Assembly (NCBI RefSeq): GCF_014192275.1 | Contig: NZ_JACHXR010000002.1 | Coordinates: 1-64,000, forward strand | DNA length: 64,000 nt | Direction: 5' to 3' | Source of the DNA: Halomonas stenophila | Lineage (GTDB): Bacteria; Pseudomonadota; Gammaproteobacteria; Pseudomonadales; Halomonadaceae | In this document: one piece after another, positions 51,141 through 60,776 of the stretch | Numbering within the stretch: the stretch's first letter is position 1 | Layout: each line of letters opens with the position of its first letter | The notes under the pieces: model-generated | Told to the model about the DNA's origin: nothing | The model's database searches: none | The model's input: only the letters and a program-made list of their open reading frames with translations | Position numbers and translations under genes: made by a program

Positions 51141-52463
51141 TTAGAGAATGTAACGCGACAGGTCCTCGTCCATCGCCAGCTCGCCGAGCTGGGAGTCGAC
51201 GTAGTCGGCATCGATGGTCAACGGGCTGCCGATGTCGGAGCCCCTGAAGGAGGCCTCTTCCAGCAGGCGTTCCATTACCGTGTGCAGGCGGCGGGCGCCG
51301 ATGTTCTCGGTGCCCTCGTTGACCTTCCAGGCGATCTCGGCGATGCGCGCGATACCGTCCTCGGTGAACGTGACCTCGAGATCCTCGGTCTTGAGCAGCG
51401 CCTCGTACTGGCGGGTCAGCGACGCGGAGGGCTCGGTGAGGATGCGCTTGAAGTCGTCCGGCGTCAGCGCGTCGAGCTCGACACGGATCGGCAGCCGGCC
51501 CTGCAGCTCGGGGATCAGGTCCGACGGGCGCGACAGGTGGAAGGCGCCGGAGGCGATGAACAGGATATGGTCGGTCTTCACCATGCCGTACTTGGTGGAG
51601 ACGCTGGAGCCCTCGATCAGTGGCAGCAGGTCACGCTGCACGCCCTCCCGGGAGACCTCGCCACCGCTGGACTGGCCGCTGCCCTTGGCGACCTTGTCGA
51701 TCTCGTCGAGGAAGACGATGCCGTTCTGCTCCACGGCCTCGATGGCCCGCTGCTTGATGTCGTCCTCGTTGACCAGCTTGGCGGCCTCCTCGTCGCGCAG
51801 CAGGGCGAAGGCGTCGCGCACCGCCACGCGGCGGGTCTCGGTCTTCTGCTTGCCCATGCTGGAGAACAGGCTCTGCAACTGGTTGGTCATCTCCTCCATG
51901 CCCGGCGGGGTCATGATGTCGATGCCCTGGCCCTGCTGGGTCACCTCGACGTCGATCTCCTTGTCGTCGAGGTCGCCCTCACGGAGCTTCTTGCGGAAGG
52001 TCTGGCGGGTCGAGCTCTCGGCGCGGGGCTGGTCCTCCTGGCCGCGGGGCGGCGGCAGCAGGGCATCGAGGATGCGGTCCTCGGCGGCGTCCTCGGCCCG
52101 GTGGCGCACCTCGTCCTTGGCCTGCTCGCGGACCAGCTTGATGGCGGCCTCGGCGAGGTCGCGGACGATGGATTCCACGTCCCGGCCCACATAGCCCACC
52201 TCGGTGAACTTGGTGGCCTCGACCTTGATGAAGGGCGCACCGGCCAGCTTGGCCAGGCGGCGGGCGATCTCGGTCTTGCCCACGCCGGTGGGGCCGATCA
52301 TCAGGATGTTCTTGGGGGTGACTTCCTGGCGCAGCTCGCCGTCGAGCTGCATGCGCCGCCAGCGGTTGCGCAGGGCGATGGCCACGGCGCGCTTGGCGTC
52401 CTGCTGGCCGATGATGTACTGGTCCAGGGCGTGGACGATCTCGCGGGGGGTCATCCGGGTCAT
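51141..52463 (-). CDS. hslU: ATP-dependent protease ATPase subunit HslU
   Basis: AAA+ unfoldase that feeds substrates to HslV. It is 440 residues. The Walker A GPTGVGKT is at 57-64, the pore loop GYVGRD in [11 protein letters not shown], Walker B in [14 protein letters not shown] and sensor 2 in [16 protein letters not shown]; an intermediate I-domain lies between. The conserved C-terminal tail DEDLSRYIL docks into HslV. It starts 2 bp after hslV. Confidence 0.98.
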   Translation of the reverse strand: MTRMTPREIVHALDQYIIGQQDAKRAVAIALRNRWRRMQLDGELRQEVTPKNILMIGPTGVGKTEIARRLAKLAGAPFIKVEATKFTEVGYVGRDVESIVRDLAEAAIKLVREQAKDEVRHRAEDAAEDRILDALLPPPRGQEDQPRAESSTRQTFRKKLREGDLDDKEIDVEVTQQGQGIDIMTPPGMEEMTNQLQSLFSSMGKQKTETRRVAVRDAFALLRDEEAAKLVNEDDIKQRAIEAVEQNGIVFLDEIDKVAKGSGQSSGGEVSREGVQRDLLPLIEGSSVSTKYGMVKTDHILFIASGAFHLSRPSDLIPELQGRLPIRVELDALTPDDFKRILTEPSASLTRQYEALLKTEDLEVTFTEDGIARIAEIAWKVNEGTENIGARRLHTVMERLLEEASFRGSDIGSPLTIDADYVDSQLGELAMDEDLSRYIL

Positions 52464-52465
52464 GG

Positions 52466-52984
52466 TCAGAGCTCTTCCAGCGTGACGTTGTGGTTGGTGA
52501 ACACGCAGATGTCGGCGGCGATCTCCAGCGACTTCTCGGTGATCTCGCGGGCCGGCAGCTCGGTGTTCTCGAGCAGCGCGCGGGCCGCGGCCTGGGCGAA
52601 GTTGCCGCCGGAGCCGATGGCGATGATGCCGCGCTCGGGTTCCACCACGTCGCCGTTGCCGGTGATGATCAGCGAGGCGTGCTTGTCGGCCACGGCGAGC
52701 AGCGCCTCCAGGCGGCGCAGGGCCCGGTCGGTGCGCCAGTCCTTGGCCAGCTCCACGGCGGCCTTGGTGAGGTTGCCCTGGTGCTTCTCGAGCTGGGCCT
52801 CGAAGCGCTCGAAGAGGGTGAAGGCATCGGCGGTACCGCCGGCGAAGCCGGCCAGCACCTGGCCGCGGTAGAGGCGACGCACCTTGCTGGCGTTGCCCTT
52901 CATCACGGTGTTGCCCAGCGAGACCTGGCCGTCGCCGGCCAGGGCCACCCGGTCGCCGCGACGCACGGAAACGATCGTGGTCAT
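52466..52984 (-). CDS. hslV: ATP-dependent protease peptidase subunit HslV
   Basis: Threonine protease of the HslVU complex, related to proteasome beta subunits. It is 172 residues; removal of Met exposes the catalytic Thr of [44 protein letters not shown] is typical. Last 20 residues include [14 protein letters not shown] sigma-32-like promoter is possible ~85 bp upstream (53071-53100), fitting heat-shock control of hslVU. Confidence 0.98.
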   Translation of the reverse strand: MTTIVSVRRGDRVALAGDGQVSLGNTVMKGNASKVRRLYRGQVLAGFAGGTADAFTLFERFEAQLEKHQGNLTKAAVELAKDWRTDRALRRLEALLAVADKHASLIITGNGDVVEPERGIIAIGSGGNFAQAAARALLENTELPAREITEKSLEIAADICVFTNHNVTLEEL

Positions 52985-53070
52985 GGAGGGGACTCCTTGT
53001 GGAAGCGATAGGCTCCCGATGACTTTCGGCGCCGCGGGTGGCCCGGGCGCCGTGAGTGAACTTCAGGGGA

Positions 53071-53100
53071 GGTGTGGGCGCCCGGGCGGGAATTCAACCG
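53071..53100 (-). promoter_or_regulatory. Weak candidate sigma-32 promoter of hslVU
   Basis: Read on the minus strand: GGTTGAATT (complement of 53091-53099), then a 12-bp spacer and CCCACACC (complement of 53071-53078). The heat-shock consensus is CTTGAA with CCCCATNT, so the match is partial. Location and downstream genes support the idea; the sequence alone does not prove it. Confidence 0.3.
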
Positions 53101-53110
53101 TGGCGAGCCG

Positions 53111-53833
53111 TCATTGCAGCTGGAGCAGCAGCGGCTCGATGCCCTGGGTGACCATCAGGTCCTGGGCGCGGTTGAGCTCGCGACGGTCGCTGTAGGGACC
53201 CACCTGGACCCGGTGCCAGGTGGCGCCGTCGCCGGTCTGGACCTCGCTGATCTTGGCCAGCAGGCCGAAGTCCTGGAGGCGGCCGGCCAGGCGACGGGCG
53301 TCGTCGGAGGCCCGGAAGGAGGCCGCCTGCAGCACGTAGCGCTTGTCGTCTCCGGCGTCGGCGGACGAGGCCGCCTCGGTGGGAGCGCTGTTGGCGGCGA
53401 TCACCTGGGCGATGGGATCGTCCACGGCGACCGCTGGACGGGCCTCCTCCTCGTCGGCTTCGGCGGGTTTCGGCGGCGGGGTGGCCGTGGATTCCGGCAC
53501 CTGGCCGCCCGGGGCGATCACCTCGGACTCGGGCAGCAGGGTGTAGAACTCGAAGGTCGGCATGCGCGGCTCGTCCGGCGTCGGCGCGCTCCCCCGGTCG
53601 CTCGACCCGTCGGACGAGGGCGCGGGCTTGGGCACCACCGTGGCCAGCGGCGTGATCGGCCCGTCCTGCCAGGGCGCCGTGCCGTGCTGGTGCTGGGAGA
53701 TCAGGAAGCCGGCGACCAGGCCGGCGAGCCCCCAGAGCCAGCCCGGCAGTCCGTGCCGCTGGGGCCTGGCCGGGCGCCGCTTGCTGCTGGTGGCGCCGCG
53801 CTTGCGGTTGGCGGGAGGCTTGCGGCTGGCCAT
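53111..53833 (-). CDS. FtsN-like SPOR domain protein
   Basis: A 240-residue bitopic protein: a basic cytoplasmic N-terminus (MASRKPPANRKRGATSSKRR), one membrane helix (about 29-47, LPGWLWGLAGLVAGFLIS), a long Pro/Ala/acidic periplasmic linker, and a C-terminal SPOR domain (about 160-238: YVLQAASFRASDDARRLAGR through RVQVGPYSDRRELN) that binds denuded septal peptidoglycan. The position next to argS and hslV matches FtsN-like genes in Pseudomonas and E. coli (ftsN-hslV). It starts 3 bp after argS, so the two are cotranscribed. Confidence 0.9.
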   Translation of the reverse strand: MASRKPPANRKRGATSSKRRPARPQRHGLPGWLWGLAGLVAGFLISQHQHGTAPWQDGPITPLATVVPKPAPSSDGSSDRGSAPTPDEPRMPTFEFYTLLPESEVIAPGGQVPESTATPPPKPAEADEEEARPAVAVDDPIAQVIAANSAPTEAASSADAGDDKRYVLQAASFRASDDARRLAGRLQDFGLLAKISEVQTGDGATWHRVQVGPYSDRRELNRAQDLMVTQGIEPLLLQLQ

Positions 53834-53836
53834 GGC

Positions 53837-55522
53837 TTACATCTCCTCGGGGGCGCCGACACCCATCAGGTCCAGGCCGTTGCGCAGCACCTGGCGGGTG
53901 GCCAGGCCCAGCGCCAGGCGGGCGTTGCGCCGGGCGTCGTCCTCGACCATCACCTTCACCGCGTTGTAGCAGGTGTGGAACTCGGCGGCGAGATCGAGCA
54001 GGTACTGGGCGATCTGCTGGGGCTCCCGGGCGGCGGCGGCATGCTCGACCACCTCGGGGTAGCGCGCCAGGCGGTTGAGCAGGGTCTTCTCCTGGTCGGC
54101 GTCGAGCAGCGCCAGGCTGTCCATGGCCAGGGCATGGTCGAAGGGCTGGCCCTCGGCCTCGGCCTTGCGCAGCATGCTGCAGACCCGGGCATGGGCGTAC
54201 TGGACGTAGTAGACCGGGTTGTCGTTGGATTGGGAGCGGGCCAGGTCGATGTCGAAGGTCAGCTGCGAGTCGGCGCGGCGGGCCGCGAGGAAGAAACGGG
54301 TGGCATCGCGGCCCACCTCGTCGATCAGGTCGCGCACCGTGACATAGCTGCCGGCCCGCTTGGAGAGCTTCACCTCCACGCCGGAGCGGGTGACCATCAC
54401 CATCTGGTGCAGCACGTAGTCCGGCCAGCCCTCGGGAATGCCGGCCTCCAGGGCCTGCAGCCCGGCGCGCACCCGGGTCACCGTGGAGTGGTGGTCGGCG
54501 CCTTGCTCGTTGATCACGGTGGTGAAGCCGCGCTGCCACTTGTCGAGGTGGTAGGCGACGTCGGGCAGGAAGTAGGTGTAGTCGCCATCGGACTTGCGCA
54601 TCACCCGGTCCTTGTCGTCACCGAAGTCGGTGGTACGCAGCCAGGTGGCGCCCTCGCGCTCGTAGGTATGGCCCATCTCGGCCAGGCGCGCCGCGGTGGC
54701 CGCCACCTTGCCGTCGCGGTACAGCGAGGACTCGAGGGAGTAGACGTCGAATTCCACGCCGAAGGCGCGCAGGTCGAGGTCCTGCTCGCGGCGCAGGTAG
54801 GCCACGGCGAAGTCGCGGATAGCGTCCAGGTCGTCCGGGTCGCCCTCGGCGGTGACGTGGCGGTCGTCGGCGTGGACGGTCTCGCCGGCCAGGTAGGCGT
54901 TGGCCACGTCGATGATGTAGCCGCCGCGGTAGCCGTCGGCGGGCCAGCCGGCGTCCTCGGGGTCGATGCCCTTGGCGCGGGCCTGCACCGAGAGGGCCAG
55001 GTTGCTGATCTGGGCACCGGCGTCGTTGTAGTAGAACTCGCGGGTGACGTCGTGGCCGGTCGCCTCCAGCAGGCGGCACAGGCAGTCGCCGATGGCCGCC
55101 CCGCGGCCGTGGCCGACGTGCAGCGGGCCGGTGGGGTTGGCGGAGACGAACTCCACCTGCACCTTGCGGCCCTGGCCGGTGAGGCTGCGGCCGAAGGCGT
55201 CGCCGTTGTCGAGGACCTGGCGCACCACCTGGGCGGCGGCGTCGGTAGCGGCGAAGAAGTTGACGAAGCCGGGGCCGGCGATCTCCACCCTGGCCACGGC
55301 GTCGCTCTCCGGCAGGGCCGCAACCAGGGCCTCGGCCAGCTCGCGGGGCGTCTTGCCGGCGGGCTTGGCGAGCATCAGGGCCAGGTTGGTGGCGTAGTCG
55401 CCGTGGGCCTTGTCCTTGGTCGGGTCGACCTTGATGGTCGGGGCGAGCTCGGAAGGCAGGACGTCCTGGCGCTTGAGTTCGTCCAGGGCGCCCTCCAGCA
55501 GGGAGATGATGGTGTCTTTCAT
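53837..55522 (-). CDS. argS: Arginyl-tRNA synthetase
   Basis: Class I synthetase charging tRNA-Arg. It is 561 residues. The N-terminal Add1 domain precedes the catalytic core; the HIGH motif reads HVGHGRG in [20 protein letters not shown], and the KMSKS equivalent is [12 protein letters not shown]. The C-terminal helical anticodon-binding domain has the DALRP-like segment [14 protein letters not shown]. The repeat B4 and the priA terminator lie upstream. Confidence 0.98.
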   Translation of the reverse strand: MKDTIISLLEGALDELKRQDVLPSELAPTIKVDPTKDKAHGDYATNLALMLAKPAGKTPRELAEALVAALPESDAVARVEIAGPGFVNFFAATDAAAQVVRQVLDNGDAFGRSLTGQGRKVQVEFVSANPTGPLHVGHGRGAAIGDCLCRLLEATGHDVTREFYYNDAGAQISNLALSVQARAKGIDPEDAGWPADGYRGGYIIDVANAYLAGETVHADDRHVTAEGDPDDLDAIRDFAVAYLRREQDLDLRAFGVEFDVYSLESSLYRDGKVAATAARLAEMGHTYEREGATWLRTTDFGDDKDRVMRKSDGDYTYFLPDVAYHLDKWQRGFTTVINEQGADHHSTVTRVRAGLQALEAGIPEGWPDYVLHQMVMVTRSGVEVKLSKRAGSYVTVRDLIDEVGRDATRFFLAARRADSQLTFDIDLARSQSNDNPVYYVQYAHARVCSMLRKAEAEGQPFDHALAMDSLALLDADQEKTLLNRLARYPEVVEHAAAAREPQQIAQYLLDLAAEFHTCYNAVKVMVEDDARRNARLALGLATRQVLRNGLDLMGVGAPEEM

Positions 55523-55621
55523 GGGGAATCTGATGTCCTGTGGCGCGGGCTTGTGGCGCTCGCCCGTCGGCGGGCATTTGGCCGCACATTATCGACAATT
55601 GCGCGTGGGCTTTAAACCCTG

Positions 55622-55738
55622 CCCGCGGCTTAGCCGCGAGCTGGAAGATCGTCCGCTTCGCGGACGTAAGCCTGAAGCTGGAAGAAAAGCCCAAGACGCG
55701 GGCTTTTGAGGCAAGCTGTTGCCTTCCAGCTTTCAGCT
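55622..55738. repeat. Dispersed GGAAG/hairpin repeat, copy B4, with terminator-like core
   Basis: Blocks: CGCGGC-TTA-GCCGCG (55624-55638), GTCCGC-TTC-GCGGAC (55651-55665), GAAGCTGGAAG (55674-55684) facing CTTCCAGCTTTC (55723-55734), enclosing AAAAGCCC-AAGACGC-GGGCTTTT (55685-55707), a good bidirectional terminator stem. The right arm contains the priA stop codon, so the element has fixed the end of that gene. It lies between priA and argS on the minus strand. Confidence 0.6.
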
Positions 55739-57976
55739 AAGGGTTTGGGGATCGATATCCAGCGACCAGCGTACCCGGCGTGCTGCCGGCTCGGCCTCGA
55801 GCCAGGCGACGAGCCAGGCGCCCGCCTCGTGGAGCCGGCTGCGCTTGTCGGCGCCGAGCATGACCTGCAGGTGATAGCGGTTCTGGCGGCGCTCCATGGG
55901 CGCCGGCACCGGGCCCAGGCAGTCCACCGCCAGCCTGCGCTCGGCGAGGTGCTCACGCAAGGCGTCGGCGGCGCGGCCACCGAGTTCACTTGCCGCCTCT
56001 TCCCGGGGGCTCTCCAGGCGCAGCAGGGCCAGGTGACGGAAGGGGGGCAGGGCCGCGGCGCGGCGCTCCGCCAGCAGCTGCTCGGCCAGGGCATCGTAGC
56101 CGCGGGCCGCCAGCAGGCGCAGGTTGGAGTCGTCGGCATGCAGGGTCTGCACCAGCACCCGGCCGGGATGGGCGGCGCGGCCGGCGCGGCCGGCCACCTG
56201 CTCGAGCAGCTGGGCGCTGTGTTCCAGGGCGCGGAAGTCGCTCGAGTAGAGGCCGGCATCGGCGTTGACCACCACCACCAGGGTGACGTGGGGCAGGTGG
56301 TGGCCCTTGGCCAGCATCTGGGTGCCCACCAGCAGGCAGGGCGCGCCGCGCCGCACCTCGGTCAGGGTCTGCTCCAGGGCGTCGCGGCGCCGGGTGCTGT
56401 CGCGGTCGATGCGATGGACGGGCGTCTCGGGGAAGCGCTCGGCCAGGGTCTCCTCGGTGCGCTCGGTACCGCTGCCCAGGGGGCGCAGGTCGGCGCTGCC
56501 GCAGTCGGGGCAGGCGTCGGGCAGCGCCCGGCGGCGATCGCAGTGGTGGCAGGCCAGCAGCGGCGGCTGGCGGTGCAGGGTCATGCGTGCGTCGCAGTGG
56601 TCGCACTCGGCCATCCACCCGCAGGCGTGGCAGGCCAGGGTCGGGGCAAAGCCGCGACGGTTGATGAACACCAGTACCTGGTGGCCGGCGGCCAGCGTCG
56701 ACGCGATGGCCTCCATGACCGGCGGGATCAGCCCGCCCCGGCGCGGGCGGCCGCGCAGGTCGACCAGCTCCAGGCGCGCCGGCGGGTGGCGGCTGGCGCG
56801 CTGGGTCAGCCGCAGGTGGCGATAGTCGCCGGCCAGGGCCCGCTGCAGCGTCTCCAGCGACGGCGTGGCGCTGCCCAGCACCAGCGGGACCCCATGGCGG
56901 TGGGCGCGAGCCACCGCCAGGTCCCGGGCGTGGTAGCGCAACCCCTCCTGCTGCTTGAAGGAACCGTCGTGCTCCTCGTCGACGATGATCGCCCCGGGGC
57001 GGGCCAGCGGCGTGAAGATCGCCGAGCGGGTGCCGATGACGATGGGCGCGCGGCCGCTGGCGGCGGCCTCCCAGGCGTCCAGGCGCTCATGGTCGGTGAG
57101 CCCGGAGTGCAGCGCGACCACCGGCACCCGGAAGCGGCTGCGAAAGCGCGCCAGGGTCTGCGGCGTGAGGCCGATCTCCGGCACCAGCACCAGGGCCTGG
57201 CGCCCCCGCCCCACCACGGCCTCGATCAACTGCAGGTAGACCTCGGTCTTGCCGCTGCCGGTGACCCCGTGCAGCAGGCAGGGGTGGAAGGCATCGAGGC
57301 GCTCGTGCAGCACGGCCAGGGCGGCGGCCTGCTCCCGGTGGAGCGGCAGGGCCGGCTCGGCCAGCAGCGGTCCCGCCTGGCCGGTCGGCGTGGCGGTCCG
57401 TGGCTCCTCGAGGCGCTCGACCAGCCCCTTGTCGACCAGCGCCTTGAGCTGGTCGCGGCTGAACGACTGGGCGAGCACGGCCTGGGTGACCAGGCCGTGA
57501 GGGTGCTGGCGCAGCATGGCCAGCAGCTCGGCCTGGCGCGGGGCCCGGGCCAGGCCGGGCGGCGGTTCCCGCTCGGCGGCGGGTGTCACCCGCCAGCGCT
57601 CCCGGGTACGGGCCTCGAGGGCCCGCCCCTGGCGCAGCAGGGCGGGCAGCGCCTGATGCAGGGTGTCCCCGGGGGCGTGCTGGTAGTAGCGGGCGGTGAA
57701 GCGGCACAGCCATAGCCAGTCCGCCGGCAGCGGGGCGTCGTCCAGGCAGGCATCGACGGGCTTGAGGGTGGCCAGCGGCAGGGCGCTGTCGTCGCGGCAC
57801 TCGAGGACCACCCCGACCACCTGGCGCCGCCCGAACGGCACCCGGACCCGCAGGCCCGGCCGCCAGCCACCGGCCGGCGTCTCGCCACCGGGGCGGTAGT
57901 CGAACAGGCGGCGCAGCGGCGAAGGGATGGCGACGCCCAGCACGCGGGGGGCGGGCCGGGTGGATGATTCGGACAA
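55733..57976 (-). CDS. priA: Primosomal replication restart helicase PriA
   Basis: 3'-to-5' DNA helicase that reloads the replisome at stalled forks. It is 747 residues (E. coli 732). An N-terminal DNA 3'-end-binding domain ([18 protein letters not shown]) comes first, then Walker [14 protein letters not shown], the DEEH box in [16 protein letters not shown], and a zinc module with paired cysteines ([36 protein letters not shown]). The start is TTG 57976-57974 with GGAGG four bases upstream. The priA SD overlaps the divergent rpmE -35 region. Confidence 0.96.
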   Translation of the reverse strand: MSESSTRPAPRVLGVAIPSPLRRLFDYRPGGETPAGGWRPGLRVRVPFGRRQVVGVVLECRDDSALPLATLKPVDACLDDAPLPADWLWLCRFTARYYQHAPGDTLHQALPALLRQGRALEARTRERWRVTPAAEREPPPGLARAPRQAELLAMLRQHPHGLVTQAVLAQSFSRDQLKALVDKGLVERLEEPRTATPTGQAGPLLAEPALPLHREQAAALAVLHERLDAFHPCLLHGVTGSGKTEVYLQLIEAVVGRGRQALVLVPEIGLTPQTLARFRSRFRVPVVALHSGLTDHERLDAWEAAASGRAPIVIGTRSAIFTPLARPGAIIVDEEHDGSFKQQEGLRYHARDLAVARAHRHGVPLVLGSATPSLETLQRALAGDYRHLRLTQRASRHPPARLELVDLRGRPRRGGLIPPVMEAIASTLAAGHQVLVFINRRGFAPTLACHACGWMAECDHCDARMTLHRQPPLLACHHCDRRRALPDACPDCGSADLRPLGSGTERTEETLAERFPETPVHRIDRDSTRRRDALEQTLTEVRRGAPCLLVGTQMLAKGHHLPHVTLVVVVNADAGLYSSDFRALEHSAQLLEQVAGRAGRAAHPGRVLVQTLHADDSNLRLLAARGYDALAEQLLAERRAAALPPFRHLALLRLESPREEAASELGGRAADALREHLAERRLAVDCLGPVPAPMERRQNRYHLQVMLGADKRSRLHEAGAWLVAWLEAEPAARRVRWSLDIDPQTLS

Positions 57977-58005
57977 TTGGCCTCCGGGGGCGGCTCTGCT
58001 AGAAT
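57977..58005 (+). promoter_or_regulatory. Candidate rpmE promoter
   Basis: TTGGCC (57977-57982), 17-bp spacer, TAGAAT (58000-58005). The -35 abuts the priA start codon and its spacer covers the priA SD on the other strand, so the two transcripts overlap at their 5' ends. The rpmE leader would be about 110 nt. Confidence 0.55.
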
Positions 58006-58121
58006 GCGTCGCCTCCGCGTCCCTCCAGGGGGCGCGGGCGACCGGTTCGAACGTTCCGACAACCCGTATGCGGTGCCTGGCAGCAGATCAGGTGGCGGCA
58101 TACCGCTCAACGAGGCTCAAG

Positions 58122-58334
58122 ATGAAACAAGGTATCCACCCGGATTACAAGGCGGTCAGTGCGACCTGCTCCTGCGGCGCCACCTTCGAAGTGGGCTCCA
58201 CCGCCGGCCAGGACCTGTCCCTGGATGTCTGCTCCCAGTGTCACCCCTTCTATACCGGCAAGCAGAAGCAGGCGACCACCGGTGGCCGCGTCGAGCGCTT
58301 CAACAAGCGTTTCGGTGCCGCGCTCAAGCGCTGA
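58122..58334 (+). CDS. rpmE: 50S ribosomal protein L31 (zinc-binding form)
   Basis: 70 residues, [20 protein letters not shown] onward. The cysteines C16, C18, C37 and C40 make it the C+ (zinc-binding) form, which in zinc starvation is often replaced by a C- paralogue elsewhere in the genome. The start is ATG 58122 with GAGG upstream. A long ~110-nt leader precedes it and a strong terminator follows. The priA/rpmE divergent arrangement is conserved. Confidence 0.98.
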   Translation: MKQGIHPDYKAVSATCSCGATFEVGSTAGQDLSLDVCSQCHPFYTGKQKQATTGGRVERFNKRFGAALKR

Positions 58335-58380
58335 TGCGTCGTTCGGCGCCGCGACGCCGAAACCGTCGACATCGATGATG

Positions 58381-58412
58381 AAACCCGCCCTGACCGGCGG
58401 GTTTCTTTTTTT
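58381..58412 (+). terminator. Rho-independent terminator of rpmE
   Basis: AAACCCGCC (58381-58389), loop CTGACC, GGCGGGTTT (58396-58404), then CTTTTTTT. This is the best intrinsic terminator in the window. Confidence 0.92.
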
Positions 58413-58445
58413 GTCGAGAGGGGACTAAGGTTAACCAATAAGGGA

Positions 58446-58474
58446 TTGTTTATGGCAAGGGGTGGAAATATAAC
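58446..58474 (+). promoter_or_regulatory. Candidate malic-enzyme promoter in an AT-rich patch
   Basis: TTGTTT (58446-58451), 17-bp spacer, TATAAC (58469-58474). A second possible promoter is TTGAGA (58547-58552), 15-bp spacer, TATACT (58568-58573), next to a run of eight T. The whole 58420-58575 stretch is much more AT-rich than the genome average, as expected of a promoter region. Confidence 0.5.
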
Positions 58475-58612
58475 TTCCGGCAAATAGACGGGATTGTCGG
58501 CGAACGCGCGATGTCTCGAGGGGAGGTCGAGGAAAAGTCGCTCAAGTTGAGAAATGGAAATTTTTTTTATACTCTGGTTGGTCTCAACCCCAATGTGGAC
58601 CGGATCCTGAGC

Positions 58613-59884
<1,272 letters not shown>

Positions 59885-59903
59885 CGCCTGTGGGCGGTCC
59901 ATG

Positions 59904-59941
59904 ACACGACGCCGCCGGCCCTCGGGCCGGCGGCGTCGTGT
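59904..59941. terminator. Bidirectional hairpin between maeB and the DUF481 gene
   Basis: A perfect 17-bp stem: ACACGACGCCGCCGGCC (59904-59920), loop CTCG, then its complement (59925-59941). It sits between convergent genes 19 bp after the maeB stop and just before the DUF481 stop. No T tract, but exceptionally stable. Confidence 0.8.
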
Positions 59942-59946
59942 CTGGC

Positions 59947-60690
59947 CTACCAGTCGAAGAGTACCGAGGCGCTGGTAGTGAGGTCGGTGCGCGCCGTGGC
60001 GGTCTCGGGGGGGCGGGAGTTGTGCTCGATCTCGTGGGACAGCTTGAGCGCCAGGTGGTCGGTGAGGCGCGCCGTCAGCGAGGTCAGCGAGCGGGAGGTG
60101 GTATTGTCGTCGGTGGCCTCGACCGACAGCTCCTGGCTGAAACTCGCGCTGTCGGAGAACTTCCAGCGGTAGTCCATGGCGCCGTAGAGCACGGCGAGCT
60201 GCTCGTCCTCGGCGTCGCGTACGCTGTCGAAGCGATAGCCGGGGCCGGCCTCCAGGGACAGCGACTGGGCGTCGCTGTCGAGGAGCTGCCGGCCGTAGCC
60301 GGCGATGGTGGTGAACTGGTTATCGTAGCCGCTGAAGCGGTCCTTGTCCCAGCGGGCGAAGCCGAACAGGTAATGCGGGCCCTGGATCTCGTAGCGTTCC
60401 CGCATGGCCACCAGGTATTGCTCGGCGCTGGTCTCGTCGTCCTGGGTCACGTGGCGGACCTCACCGCGCAGGCTGTGGGTCAAGGGGCCGGTCAGCCAGA
60501 CGAGGCGCCCCTTGGCGATTAGCGTCTGGCTGTCGGTGTTGCCGGCCAGGTGGGTGAAGCCGAGCTCGCTCTCGCCGCTCCAGGGCGGGGCATCCGGCTC
60601 CGGCGCGGGCGGCGCATAGAAGGGCGAGGCGAGGGCATTGCCGGCCATGGCCAGCAGCCACAGGGTGGCGGAAAGGCGCCTGAGACGCAT
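59947..60690 (-). CDS. DUF481 outer-membrane protein
   Basis: 247 residues. The signal peptide is about 1-22 (cleavage after GNALA), then a short Pro-rich linker and a DUF481 domain made of alternating beta-strands (WSGESELGFTHLAGNTDSQT, then YLFGFARWDKDRFSGYDNQF), ending in SASVLFDW with a terminal aromatic residue typical of outer-membrane barrels. E. coli relatives (YdiY) are described as acid- or salt-inducible; the function is unknown. It is downstream of ponA on the same strand by 86 bp. Confidence 0.85.
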   Translation of the reverse strand: MRLRRLSATLWLLAMAGNALASPFYAPPAPEPDAPPWSGESELGFTHLAGNTDSQTLIAKGRLVWLTGPLTHSLRGEVRHVTQDDETSAEQYLVAMRERYEIQGPHYLFGFARWDKDRFSGYDNQFTTIAGYGRQLLDSDAQSLSLEAGPGYRFDSVRDAEDEQLAVLYGAMDYRWKFSDSASFSQELSVEATDDNTTSRSLTSLTARLTDHLALKLSHEIEHNSRPPETATARTDLTTSASVLFDW

Positions 60691-60776
60691 GGCTGTGTCT
60701 CGCTGTCGTTCGGGAAGTCGGCGAACCGGTTGGCGGACGAGGCGATCCGTCGTTGGCCTCGTCCGCCGGGGCCGGT

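Noticed and set aside
53072-55615. 847-codon plus-strand frame opposite argS and the SPOR gene
   Set aside because: Gly/Val/His-rich antisense shadow; both underlying genes are clearly functional.
58511-58612. N-terminal extension of the malic enzyme by 34 codons
   Set aside because: It runs through an AT-rich promoter-like stretch with eight consecutive T and is not family-like; ATG 58613 gives the expected N-terminus.
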